64,000 nt of DNA from Marinococcus halophilus. Lineage in GTDB: Bacteria > Bacillota > Bacilli > Bacillales > Marinococcaceae. Positions 19,161 through 27,135 of this stretch are shown here, piece by piece. Position 1 is the first letter of the stretch. Each line of letters begins with the position of its first letter. The notes under the pieces were generated by a model. The model saw nothing but the letters and a program-made list of their open reading frames with translations. It was not told the origin of the DNA and ran no database searches. The stretch is from positions 248,157 through 312,156 of the forward strand of contig NZ_NPFA01000002.1 in the NCBI RefSeq assembly GCF_002265875.1, read 5' to 3'. The position numbers and the translations under genes were made by a program.

Positions 19161-19943
19161 ATGGATTTGTTAACAAGAAGCAGAAGAATTAACGAAATGT
19201 TACAGAAAACGCAGGGCGACCATGTCAATTTTAAAGACATGGCCGAAACCCTTCAGGAAATTATTGGAGCTAACGTGTTTGTCGTCAGCAGACGGGGAAA
19301 ACTTCTCGGTTATTCGATCGAACAGGAAATTGAACATGAAAAAATGCAGCGGATATTAGAAGAGCGCCAGTTTCCCCAGGAATATACGTCCGGACTGTTC
19401 AGCATCAATGAAACCTCCCCGAACCTGGATGTGCAGAGCGAATACACGGCATTCCCGCAGGAAAGCGCCGAATTGTTTGCTTCCGGCCTCACAACGATTG
19501 TACCGATTGTCGGCGGCGGCCAGCGGCTTGGGACGCTCGTTTTGGCCCGGCTGAGCGAAACGTTTGATGATGATGATCTAATCCTTGCCGAATACGGGGC
19601 AACCGTTGTCGGCATGGAAATCCTTCATGAAAAAACGCAGGAAATCGAAGAAGAAGCGAGAAGCAAAGCGGTCGTACAGATGGCGATCAGTTCTCTTTCC
19701 TACAGTGAGCTTGAAGCTGTCGAGCACATTTTCGAAGAACTGGATGGCAAGGAAGGGCTGCTTGTAGCGAGTAAAATCGCCGATCGTGTCGGCATCACCC
19801 GTTCAGTCATCGTCAACGCTCTGCGTAAGCTTGAAAGCGCCGGTGTGATCGAATCGAGATCTCTTGGGATGAAAGGGACCTATATTAAAGTATTGAATAA
19901 TAAGTTCCTATACGAATTGGAAAAAATTAAAAATAACGGTTAA
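19161..19943 (+). CDS. codY: Global transcriptional regulator CodY
   Basis: Branched-chain amino acid and GTP-sensing repressor of 260 residues. N-terminal GAF domain (1-155) with the effector loop region, linker helix, and a C-terminal winged helix-turn-helix ([19 protein letters not shown], then [13 protein letters not shown]). CAGGAGGAG precedes the ATG. In B. subtilis CodY represses stationary-phase genes including the fla/che operon, which starts 303 bases downstream here. I found no convincing CodY box in that gap by eye. The gene ends in a strong terminator. Confidence 0.98.
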   Translation: MDLLTRSRRINEMLQKTQGDHVNFKDMAETLQEIIGANVFVVSRRGKLLGYSIEQEIEHEKMQRILEERQFPQEYTSGLFSINETSPNLDVQSEYTAFPQESAELFASGLTTIVPIVGGGQRLGTLVLARLSETFDDDDLILAEYGATVVGMEILHEKTQEIEEEARSKAVVQMAISSLSYSELEAVEHIFEELDGKEGLLVASKIADRVGITRSVIVNALRKLESAGVIESRSLGMKGTYIKVLNNKFLYELEKIKNNG

Positions 19944-19956
19944 TGGACGAATGACT

Positions 19957-19985
19957 AACGATCCCAAATGAGGGATCGTTTTTTT
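19957..19985 (+). terminator. Terminator after codY
   Basis: Perfect nine-base stem AACGATCCC (19957-19965) with GGGATCGTT (19972-19980), six-base loop, seven T's at 19979-19985. Isolates the topA-codY block from the fla/che operon. Confidence 0.93.
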
Positions 19986-20246
19986 ATGTTTTTGAAACGC
20001 AAAAGTCTCAGATAAATACCAATTTATGTAAGAAAAAACTGCAAAACACACAATGAAAAAAGCACAAAGAGGATAAAAGAACTACTAATTATTGGTTTAA
20101 ATGCTTAGACGTAAGTTACTGAAATGCAAAAAAGGCGATATTGGTTAGACAAATGTACATTTTTTCTATACAATTTAGGAAGTAATGCTCATATAAAAAT
20201 GATGGAGTGAATCTTTAGTATTAATAAAAAAGCCAGAGGTGAGAAA
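19986..20246 (+). promoter_or_regulatory. AT-rich control region of the fla/che operon
   Basis: No gene in the 303 bases between codY and flgB. The stretch is clearly more AT-rich than its surroundings and holds A tracts and T tracts that could bend DNA. A sigma-A-type promoter (20145-20172) and a GGCGATAT at 20134-20141, one base from the sigma-D -10 consensus GCCGATAT, lie close together, recalling the tandem sigma-A/sigma-D control of this operon in B. subtilis. The sigma-D -35 (TAAA 15 bases upstream) is not matched. Confidence 0.5.
20145..20172 (+). promoter_or_regulatory. Probable sigma-A promoter of the fla/che operon
   Basis: TTAGAC at 20145-20150 and TATACA (within TATACAAT) at 20167-20172, 16-base spacer. 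Leaves a leader of about 65 bases before flgB. Confidence 0.55.
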
Positions 20247-20642
20247 ATGGAACTGTTCCAGTCCGGGACATGGCAGAAATTACAGGCAGGGGCAGAAGGA
20301 GCAGCGCTCAGGCAAAAAGCCATTACCAATAATATAGCTAATATTGACACGCCAAACTATAAAGCGAAGGAAGTTTCCTTTCAGGAGATGTTAAAAGAAG
20401 AAAGCAGCAGTCAAATGGAAGCTGTACGGACAAATGCAAAACATTTTTCTTTTCAGAATACTCAAAATACTCCAAGCGTATATGAGCAACGGGGCAACAC
20501 CTACAACAATAATGGAAACAACGTAGACATTGATAAAGAAATGACCGAGCTTTCGGAAAACCAACTGCATTATAACGCCATCATTGACCGCATTAATGGG
20601 AAATTCGGTGGCATTAAATCAGCTATCCGGGGAGGGTCATAA
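20247..20642 (+). CDS. flgB: Flagellar basal-body rod protein FlgB
   Basis: Proximal rod subunit of 131 residues, exported by the flagellar type III system. The N-terminal rod motif ALRQKAITNNIANIDTPNYKA and a C-terminal coiled-coil (NVDIDKEMTELSENQLHYNAI) are characteristic. AGAGGTGAG lies 4 bases before the ATG. First gene of the fla/che operon, separated from flgC by two bases. Confidence 0.96.
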   Translation: MELFQSGTWQKLQAGAEGAALRQKAITNNIANIDTPNYKAKEVSFQEMLKEESSSQMEAVRTNAKHFSFQNTQNTPSVYEQRGNTYNNNGNNVDIDKEMTELSENQLHYNAIIDRINGKFGGIKSAIRGGS

Positions 20643-20644
20643 GC

Positions 20645-21091
20645 ATGTCTATTTTTAATGGGATTCAAGCCTCAGGCTCGGCTTTAACAGCGCAGCGTCT
20701 GCGGATGGATGTTGTAAGCTCCAACCTTGCAAACGCCGATTCCACCCGGGGCCGGCTCGTCGACGGCGAGTGGCAGCCGTATCAGCGTAAAACCGTTTCT
20801 ATGAGCCCCAAACAGGATAATTCTTTTCAGGCGAATTTAACGAAAGCACTGAACGAACAGGGAGGCGTACGGGTGTCGGAAATAGGCGTGGATGACGCTC
20901 CCTTTGACGAGGTCTACCAGCCGGAGCATCCTGATGCTAACGAAGAAGGCTACGTGCAGATGCCGAATGTGGATCCTTTAAAAGAAATGACGGATCTGAC
21001 TTCGGCATCTCGTTCGTATGAAGCGAACGTCACGGCCCTCAATGCTAATAAAAACATGATGATGAAAGCACTTGAAATCGGCAAAAACTAA
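20645..21091 (+). CDS. flgC: Flagellar basal-body rod protein FlgC
   Basis: Rod subunit of 148 residues. The N-terminus (GIQASGSALTAQRLRMDVVSSNLANADST) and the C-terminal helix (DLTSASRSYEANVTALNANK) are the paired coiled-coil segments of axial proteins; the middle loop is hydrophilic. GGAGGG in the flgB stop region acts as ribosome-binding site. Part of flgB-flgC-fliE, the inner rod set. Confidence 0.96.
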   Translation: MSIFNGIQASGSALTAQRLRMDVVSSNLANADSTRGRLVDGEWQPYQRKTVSMSPKQDNSFQANLTKALNEQGGVRVSEIGVDDAPFDEVYQPEHPDANEEGYVQMPNVDPLKEMTDLTSASRSYEANVTALNANKNMMMKALEIGKN

Positions 21092-21111
21092 TAACGGAAG
21101 GAGGAGAACGG

Positions 21112-21408
21112 ATGAAAATCACAAACATACAGGCTCCGGCAGTGAGAGCAGCAAACGAAGCAGGGCAGACCACAGTTAAGGAAACCGGCGATACGTTTCA
21201 AAAGGCAATGAGCGAAGCAATGAGCAAAGTCAACGAGGCCCAGCTTGAATCGGACCGGATGACGGAAAAACTGGTGACCGGGGAGGCGGATAATCTGCAC
21301 GAGGTAATGATTGCTGCAGAAAAAGGAAGTATTTACATGCAGACGGCTACAGAGGTGAGAAATAAGGCGGTGGAAGCCTACAAAGAAATGATGCGGATGC
21401 AGGTGTAA
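21112..21408 (+). CDS. fliE: Hook-basal body protein FliE
   Basis: Protein of 98 residues that joins the MS ring to the proximal rod and is an early export substrate. The C-terminal half (FQKAMSEAMSKVNEAQLESD, then DLHEVMIAAEKGSIYMQTATEVRNKAVEAY) is the conserved helical part. AGGAGGAG precedes the ATG. Followed by fliF after 29 bases. Confidence 0.95.
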   Translation: MKITNIQAPAVRAANEAGQTTVKETGDTFQKAMSEAMSKVNEAQLESDRMTEKLVTGEADNLHEVMIAAEKGSIYMQTATEVRNKAVEAYKEMMRMQV

Positions 21409-21437
21409 TCGTAAAGAGGAAGGTATGAAGCGAAATT

Positions 21438-23030
21438 ATGAAAGAAAAATGGAAAGAGTACAGCCAAAAGGCGAAAACGTATTGGGGCAGCCGCAGTAAA
21501 AAACAAAAAAGAATATATATTTTTGGTACGACGGCGATCTTTCTTTTTCTCCTCATAAGCATACTGCTGTTTTCGCGGACAAACTTTGAGCCTCTTTACA
21601 CCGATCTGGCACCGGAAACAGCAGGAAGCATTAAAGAGACGCTGGATACCCGCGGAGTAAAGTATGAAATTTCGAATGAAGGAACCACAATTAGCGTGCC
21701 AAAGGATCAGGTGGATGCGTTGAAGGTGGACCTGGCTGCCGAGGGGCTGCCACAGGACGGAGCGATCGACTACAGCTTTATTGAAGACCAGACCGGCTTC
21801 GGAATGACGGACAATGAATTCTCTGTCATGGAACGGGCAGCACTACAGACTGAGCTTGAAGCATTAATTTCCAACATGGACGCAGTGGAAAGCACCGATG
21901 TAATGATTAATATGCCGGAGGAAGCCACGTGGGTGGCCGAAGAAGCCGAAGCAGCCACCGCCTCGGTGACGGTCGATTTGAGTGGAGCAGGGGAGCTGGA
22001 CCAGGAGCAGGTGAAGACTCTGTACAACCTGGTGTCCAAGAGCGTGCCTGATCTGCCGGTGGAAAATATCGATATCAGCGATACAAGCATGAACTATTAT
22101 ACATATGAAGAGAATGGTTCTTCCGGGTCCACTATGGATCAATACGAGGATCAGCGTGCGGTACAGCAGGATATCGAAAAAGACATCCGCCGTGAAGTCC
22201 AGCAGATGCTCGGCACGGTGGCTGGACAGAACAAAGTCATGGTCTCGGTAACGACAGACATCGACTTTACGAAAGAAAACCGGGAAGAAGACCTCGTTGA
22301 GCCGGTGGATGAAGAAACGATGGAAGGCATTGCAGTCAGCGCAGAAGAAATTGCTGAAGCTTATGAAGGCGTTGATCCGCTCGAGGAGGGTGAAGCAGGC
22401 GCCGGAGAGGAAGATGTAGCCAACTATCCGGCGGGTACAGAAGCAGCCGGTGACTCGGAGCGGACGGAAGAACGAATCAATTACGAAGTGAACCGTATAC
22501 ATAAAGAGATTCAGGAAAGTCCGTACAAGCTTCGCGACCTTGGCATTCAAGTGATGGTGGAATCGCCGGACCCGGAAGACCCGAACTCTTTAGAAGCAGA
22601 AACAATGGACAACATGCAGGCCATGCTTGAGACAGTCATCAGTACGAGCATTGATAAAGAATATCTTGAAGCAGATGGTGAAGAAATGGATGTAGAAGAA
22701 AAAGTATCTATTTCCTCCCAGACGTTCCTCGGTGCTGAAGAAGTCGACCAGGAAGCTGGCGGCCTGCCGTGGTGGGCTTACGCAGCGATGGCAGTTGGCG
22801 CTGTGGGCCTTATTCTGCTGGTAGTATGGCTCATCCGGCGGAAAAAACCAGTGGAAACCAAAGAGGAAACCTTCCAGGCAGCAGAATTTGAACAGCACGA
22901 GGTACCGGATCTTGGAAGCAGCCGGGAAATGACCGAGGAAGAAATGAAACGAAACCAGCTCGAGAAGCTAGCAAAAGAAAAGCCGGAAGAATTTTCAAAG
23001 CTGCTTCGTTCTTGGCTGTCCGATGATTAA
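21438..23030 (+). CDS. fliF: Flagellar MS-ring protein FliF
   Basis: Protein of 530 residues forming the membrane ring that houses the export gate and carries FliG. Two membrane segments (about 26-46 and 437-459) flank ring-building motifs (RBM1-3). The C-terminal cytoplasmic tail (ending SKLLRSWLSDD) is the FliG-binding helix. The extracytoplasmic stretch at about residues 280-340 is extremely acidic (repeated EE/DE pairs, hardly any Lys or Arg), which fits an alkaline or saline environment. Length is normal. Confidence 0.96.
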   Translation: MKEKWKEYSQKAKTYWGSRSKKQKRIYIFGTTAIFLFLLISILLFSRTNFEPLYTDLAPETAGSIKETLDTRGVKYEISNEGTTISVPKDQVDALKVDLAAEGLPQDGAIDYSFIEDQTGFGMTDNEFSVMERAALQTELEALISNMDAVESTDVMINMPEEATWVAEEAEAATASVTVDLSGAGELDQEQVKTLYNLVSKSVPDLPVENIDISDTSMNYYTYEENGSSGSTMDQYEDQRAVQQDIEKDIRREVQQMLGTVAGQNKVMVSVTTDIDFTKENREEDLVEPVDEETMEGIAVSAEEIAEAYEGVDPLEEGEAGAGEEDVANYPAGTEAAGDSERTEERINYEVNRIHKEIQESPYKLRDLGIQVMVESPDPEDPNSLEAETMDNMQAMLETVISTSIDKEYLEADGEEMDVEEKVSISSQTFLGAEEVDQEAGGLPWWAYAAMAVGAVGLILLVVWLIRRKKPVETKEETFQAAEFEQHEVPDLGSSREMTEEEMKRNQLEKLAKEKPEEFSKLLRSWLSDD

Positions 23031-23045
23031 AAGGGGGAGCAGCAA

Positions 23046-24059
23046 TTGCAAAAGAGAAAAGAAACGCTGACGGGAAAGCAAAAAGCGGCTGTGCTGCTGA
23101 TCTCACTGGGTCCGGACGTTTCAGCCGAAGTATACAAGCATTTGCGCGAGGAAGAAATTGAAAAGCTGACGCTTGAAATTGCCAATGTCCGAAAAGTGGA
23201 AAGCTCGAAAAAAGAAGAAGTAATGAATGAATTCCACCAAATAGCCATTGCGCAGGATTACATTTCCCAGGGAGGCATTGGCTACGCTAAAAGCGTTCTT
23301 GAAAAAGCGCTCGGGGAAGAGGAAGCAATGCACATGATTAACCGCCTCACATCGTCGCTGCAAGTAAAGCCATTTGACTTCGCCCGCAAAGCTGAGCCGG
23401 CCCAGGTGCTGAACTTCATTCAAAACGAGCACCCACAGACGATCGCCCTGGTGCTTTCGTATTTGGAGCCGGGCCAGGCCGGGCAGATTTTGTCAGAGCT
23501 TCCTGAAACGCAGCAGACCGATGTGGCCCGGCGTATTGCAAAAATGGACCGGACCTCGCCGGAGATTGTAAGCGAGGTGGAAGCAGTGCTTGAACAGAAG
23601 CTTTCCACATCTGTTACCCAGGACTATACCGAGGCAGGCGGCATTGAATCGGTGGTAGAGGTGCTGAACGGAGTGGACCGGAGCACGGAAAAAATCATTC
23701 TCGAATCCCTGGAACAGGAAGACCCGGAGCTGGCTGAAGAAATCAAAAAGCGCATGTTCGTATTTGAAGACGTGGTGGCTCTTGATAACCGTTCCATTCA
23801 GCGTGTGGTACGGGACGTTAATAATGAAGATCTTCAGCTTGCCCTCAAAGTGGCAAGCGAGCAGGTTAAAGAAGTTGTCTTCCAGAACATGTCCCAGCGG
23901 ATGGCCGAAACGTTCCAGGAGGAAATGGAATTTATGGGGCCGGTGCGGCTGCGTGATGTAGAGGAAGCTCAGTCGAGAATAGTCGGTATAATCCGGAGAC
24001 TCGAAGAAACGGGCGAAATTGTGATTGCCCGCGGCGGAGGAGATGATGTCATTGTCTAA
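23046..24059 (+). CDS. fliG: Flagellar motor switch protein FliG
   Basis: Rotor protein of 337 residues that contacts the stator and binds FliF and FliM. N-terminal domain (LTGKQKAAVLLISLGPDVSAEVYKHL), middle domain with the EHPQT motif (near 125, FliM contact) and C-terminal torque domain with the charged helix (about 275-300). Starts with TTG: GGGGGAG lies 6 bases upstream and the protein then begins like B. subtilis FliG. Its 3' end overlaps the chosen fliH start by 14 bases. Confidence 0.95.
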   Translation: MQKRKETLTGKQKAAVLLISLGPDVSAEVYKHLREEEIEKLTLEIANVRKVESSKKEEVMNEFHQIAIAQDYISQGGIGYAKSVLEKALGEEEAMHMINRLTSSLQVKPFDFARKAEPAQVLNFIQNEHPQTIALVLSYLEPGQAGQILSELPETQQTDVARRIAKMDRTSPEIVSEVEAVLEQKLSTSVTQDYTEAGGIESVVEVLNGVDRSTEKIILESLEQEDPELAEEIKKRMFVFEDVVALDNRSIQRVVRDVNNEDLQLALKVASEQVKEVVFQNMSQRMAETFQEEMEFMGPVRLRDVEEAQSRIVGIIRRLEETGEIVIARGGGDDVIV

Positions 24060-24795
24060 CGTATTTCGCACTCACGTAAGCGCCGGACACAGAACCATTG
24101 CTCCAAAAAAAATTGTGTATCAGGAAGTGCCGCCGCAGGCAGACGAACATCTTCTTCAGCAGCGGCAGGCGGAACAGTTAAAGGATCAGGCCGGCCGGCT
24201 GCAGCAGCAGGCCGAGCAGGCCTGGAAAGAAACCCAGGAAAAAATCAGGCAGGAAGAAAACGATTCCCAGGCCCGCATTGCCGCCTGGGCCGAAGAGGCA
24301 AAACAACAAGGATACGCGGAAGGGTTTGAGAGCGGAAAACAGGAAGGGCTAGAAGCGTGGCAGCAACAAATTTCCCACGCTGGCCGGATCATAGAATCCG
24401 CTGAGCAGGCCTTTCATGAACGCTTGAATGAAGCTGAACCGACAGTAATTGATATAGCCGTGCAGGCACTCGAAAAAATGCTTGGGCCGGAATGGCTGCC
24501 GGATGAGCACTGGCGGATGCAGCTTTCGACCGCGGTAAGCGCACTGCGGGAACAGGGTCATATTCGTGTGCTTGTAAGTGCCGGGGAGTACGAAGAGGTA
24601 CGAATGTATAAAGAAGAGCTGCAGAGTGCGGCAGGGAGCGAACAGAAGGTAACCATTTACCCTGATGCGCAGATGAGACAAAGCCAGTGTGTACTCGAAA
24701 CAGACTTCGGAAAAATCGACGTTTCCCTGGAGACCCAGCTTCAGGAATTAAAAAAACAGCTGCAGGCTGTTGTTAAAGAAGGTATGCCGGTATGA
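24046..24795 (+). CDS. fliH: Flagellar export ATPase regulator FliH
   Basis: Protein of 249 residues that binds FliI and holds it near the export gate. Residues 30-100 are Gln/Glu-rich coiled coil (LLQQRQAEQLKDQAGRLQQQ); the stretch EGFESGKQEGLEAWQQQI has the family GxxxG-like spacing; the C-terminal half is the FliH globular domain. ATG at 24046 is chosen with GGAGG at 24036-24040; 24043 is possible. The 3' end overlaps fliI by 4 bases. Confidence 0.93.
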   Translation: MSLSNVFRTHVSAGHRTIAPKKIVYQEVPPQADEHLLQQRQAEQLKDQAGRLQQQAEQAWKETQEKIRQEENDSQARIAAWAEEAKQQGYAEGFESGKQEGLEAWQQQISHAGRIIESAEQAFHERLNEAEPTVIDIAVQALEKMLGPEWLPDEHWRMQLSTAVSALREQGHIRVLVSAGEYEEVRMYKEELQSAAGSEQKVTIYPDAQMRQSQCVLETDFGKIDVSLETQLQELKKQLQAVVKEGMPV

Positions 24796-26108
24796 GGGCA
24801 GAGCGTGCAGCAGCCCAGGTCAAACAGATGTCTTTGTACCGGTCCTACGGAAGTGTAGAACGGGTGATTGGCTTAATGGTGGAGTCACGCGGCCCCAAAA
24901 CAAACGTCGGGGACATCTGTTACATATACGGCGTCGGAAGTGACACCTCCACAGCTGCTGAGGTGGTTGGCTTTCGCCAGGAGTATGTGCTGCTGATGCC
25001 GCTGGAGTCATTAAAAAACATCAGCCCGGGCTGCACAGTAGAAGCCACCGGCAAACCGCTGAAGATTAAGGCCGGGGCAGGGCTTATCGGACGTGTATTA
25101 AACGGAATGGGAGAACCGATTGATCATCAGGAGCTTCCGGAAGGACTGGTCAGTGTTTCTTCGGAGGCAGCGCCGCCGGCACCGCTTGACCGTCCAAGAA
25201 TCAAAAATATCATGCCGACCGGTGTGAGAGTAATCGACAGCCTGCTTACGATGGGGGAAGGGCAGCGCATAGGCATTTTTGCCGGAAGCGGTGTTGGCAA
25301 AAGCACGCTGCTTTCGATGATCACGCGCTACACGGAAGCCGACATCAACATCATCGCTCTTATCGGGGAGCGCGGTCGTGAAGTGCGCGACTTTATCGAA
25401 CGCGATCTCGGGGAAGAAGGCATGGCTAAATCAGTACTGGTGGTAGCGACCTCGGACCAGCCCGCTTCCATGCGGATTCAGGGCGCGTATACAGCTACAG
25501 CTATCGCAGAATATTTCCGCTCTAAAGGAAAAAAAGTCAATTTCATGATGGATTCCATTACCCGGTTTGCGATGGCCAGAAGGGAAATCGGGCTCGCGAT
25601 CGGTGAACCCCCGACGACCAAAGGATATCCGCCGTCGGTATTTGCCCTCCTGCCGGGATTGCTTGAACGGACGGGCACAAGCAAAGAAGGTTCAATCACT
25701 GCTTTTTATACCGTGCTTGTGGACGGAGATGACATGAATGAACCGATTGCTGATGCCGTACGCGGTATTCTTGACGGCCACTTTGTTCTTGAGCGGTCGC
25801 TTGCTAATAAAAATCACTTTCCGGCCATCGATGTGCTTCAAAGCGTGAGCCGGGTAATGTCAGAAATTACAAATGAAACCCATCAGCAGGCAGCTTCCAA
25901 AGTGAAGAGCTGGCTTGCGGCGTACCGGGAGGCGGAGGATCTCATACGAATCGGGGCTTACCGTAAAGGCAGCTCCCGGGAGACTGACGAAGCACTGGAA
26001 AAATTGCCTGCCGTTGAAGCACTTATCCAGCAGCGGTCGATGGAAGCTTCGACAATGGAGCAGACGCTGAAGAAACTGCAAAACGTAATGGAGGAGGGAG
26101 CGTCTTAA
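24792..26108 (+). CDS. fliI: Flagellum-specific ATP synthase FliI
   Basis: Hexameric export ATPase of 438 residues, related to F1-beta. Walker A GIFAGSGVGKSTLLSM (near 160), GERGREVRDFI, Walker B VNFMMDSITRFAMA (near 245), SVFALLPGLLERTG and a helical C-terminal domain. Start overlaps fliH (ATGA) and the stop overlaps the fliJ start, so fliH-fliI-fliJ are coupled, matching their physical complex. Confidence 0.97.
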   Translation: MRAERAAAQVKQMSLYRSYGSVERVIGLMVESRGPKTNVGDICYIYGVGSDTSTAAEVVGFRQEYVLLMPLESLKNISPGCTVEATGKPLKIKAGAGLIGRVLNGMGEPIDHQELPEGLVSVSSEAAPPAPLDRPRIKNIMPTGVRVIDSLLTMGEGQRIGIFAGSGVGKSTLLSMITRYTEADINIIALIGERGREVRDFIERDLGEEGMAKSVLVVATSDQPASMRIQGAYTATAIAEYFRSKGKKVNFMMDSITRFAMARREIGLAIGEPPTTKGYPPSVFALLPGLLERTGTSKEGSITAFYTVLVDGDDMNEPIADAVRGILDGHFVLERSLANKNHFPAIDVLQSVSRVMSEITNETHQQAASKVKSWLAAYREAEDLIRIGAYRKGSSRETDEALEKLPAVEALIQQRSMEASTMEQTLKKLQNVMEEGAS

Positions 26109-26566
26109 TGGCCTATCAATTTTCGTTAGAACAGCTGCTGCAGCTGCGGGATCGTGAAAAGGACCAAAAAGTAAAATCTTACAATGAAGCAGTGGACCAG
26201 TTTGAGCAGAAAGCCGGCGCCCTGTACGAAATGCTCCGTTCTAAAGAACATGCCGAAGAGGTTAACCGGGAAAAAATGACCAGGGGTGTGACGGTACGGG
26301 AGCTTCGCCAGCAGGAAAAGATGCTTCATATGTATGAGCGGGAAGCTGTGGTTCTCGAAGAGGCTGTAAGTAAGGCCAGGTGGATGATGCTGCGTGAGGA
26401 AAAAGCGATGCAGGAAGCATGGCGCGAAAACCGGAAGCTTGAGCTGATGAAGGAACAAGAAGAAGCAAAACACACGGAAAAAATAAAGCGAAACGAGCGG
26501 GCAGCAATGGACGATACCGCGGTGCAAATGTATCTCCAGAAGCAGACGGTGCAGCATCATGGCTGA
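26108..26566 (+). CDS. fliJ: Flagellar export chaperone FliJ
   Basis: Coiled-coil protein of 152 residues that inserts in the FliI hexamer and binds FlhA. Almost the whole chain is long amphipathic helix with charged heptads (YQFSLEQLLQLRDREKDQKV at the start is typical). No membrane segment. Overlaps the next gene by 8 bases. Confidence 0.92.
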   Translation: MAYQFSLEQLLQLRDREKDQKVKSYNEAVDQFEQKAGALYEMLRSKEHAEEVNREKMTRGVTVRELRQQEKMLHMYEREAVVLEEAVSKARWMMLREEKAMQEAWRENRKLELMKEQEEAKHTEKIKRNERAAMDDTAVQMYLQKQTVQHHG

Positions 26567-27119
26567 AAAAGAAAAGAAAAAGGGCAGTTTTTTTCAATGG
26601 TTTTTCATGCTGTTTCTTATCCCGCTCCTTTTCGCCATCGTTCTGTCGGTTGCGGTTATGTCCTTTATGGGCATAAATGTGACGCAGCTTGGCCAGGACG
26701 TGGTGAAGTCGGTTGCCGGAAGCGAAGAAAGTGCAGATGACGCCGGTGCTTCCGGCGAAGAACTCGAAGCGAAGGAAGAGGAAATTGTCGAACTGCAGCA
26801 GCGGCTTGAGGAACGGGAGCAGGAGCTCCGTAGTGTGGAAGAAGAGCTTGAGGAATTGACGCTTGAAGCAGAAACAAAAGAAAGCGGCGAAGAAGGCGAA
26901 GAAGAAAATGGGGGGAGCGCTGGCTCCGCCCAGAAAATTTACGAGGAAATGAAGCCGGCGACAGCGGCAGCGGTACTTGGGCAGCAGGAAACAGAAGTGA
27001 TTGTCCAACAATTGTATTCCCTGCGGCCGGAGGAACAGGCAGCCATTCTCGAAGAAATGGATGAAGAGCTTGCTGCTTCCGTTGTTTCAGGGATTGAAGG
27101 CCTCGATTTGGCACAGTAG
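26559..27119 (+). CDS. ylxF: YlxF, MotE/MgtE_N-like membrane protein
   Basis: Protein of 186 residues with one N-terminal membrane segment (about 14-37, FMLFLIPLLFAIVLSVAVMS), a Glu-rich coiled coil (65-110) and a C-terminal domain (EEMKPATAAAVLGQQETEVIV, then LRPEEQAAILEEM) like the MgtE N-terminal helical repeat found in MotE proteins. MotE of rhizobia is a chaperone for MotC; in bacilli the role of YlxF is not settled. Sits between fliJ and fliK, as in B. subtilis. Confidence 0.85.
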   Translation: MAEKEKKKGSFFQWFFMLFLIPLLFAIVLSVAVMSFMGINVTQLGQDVVKSVAGSEESADDAGASGEELEAKEEEIVELQQRLEEREQELRSVEEELEELTLEAETKESGEEGEEENGGSAGSAQKIYEEMKPATAAAVLGQQETEVIVQQLYSLRPEEQAAILEEMDEELAASVVSGIEGLDLAQ

Positions 27120-27135
27120 AAGAAAGGAGGACGCT

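Noticed and set aside
19986-20246. CodY-binding box upstream of flgB
   Set aside because: I looked for AATTTTCWGAAAATT and close variants by eye and saw only AT-rich stretches with too many mismatches.
27001-27135. Longer N-terminus for fliK
   Set aside because: It reads through ylxF in another frame and past the clear AAAGGAGG ribosome-binding site for ATG 27136.
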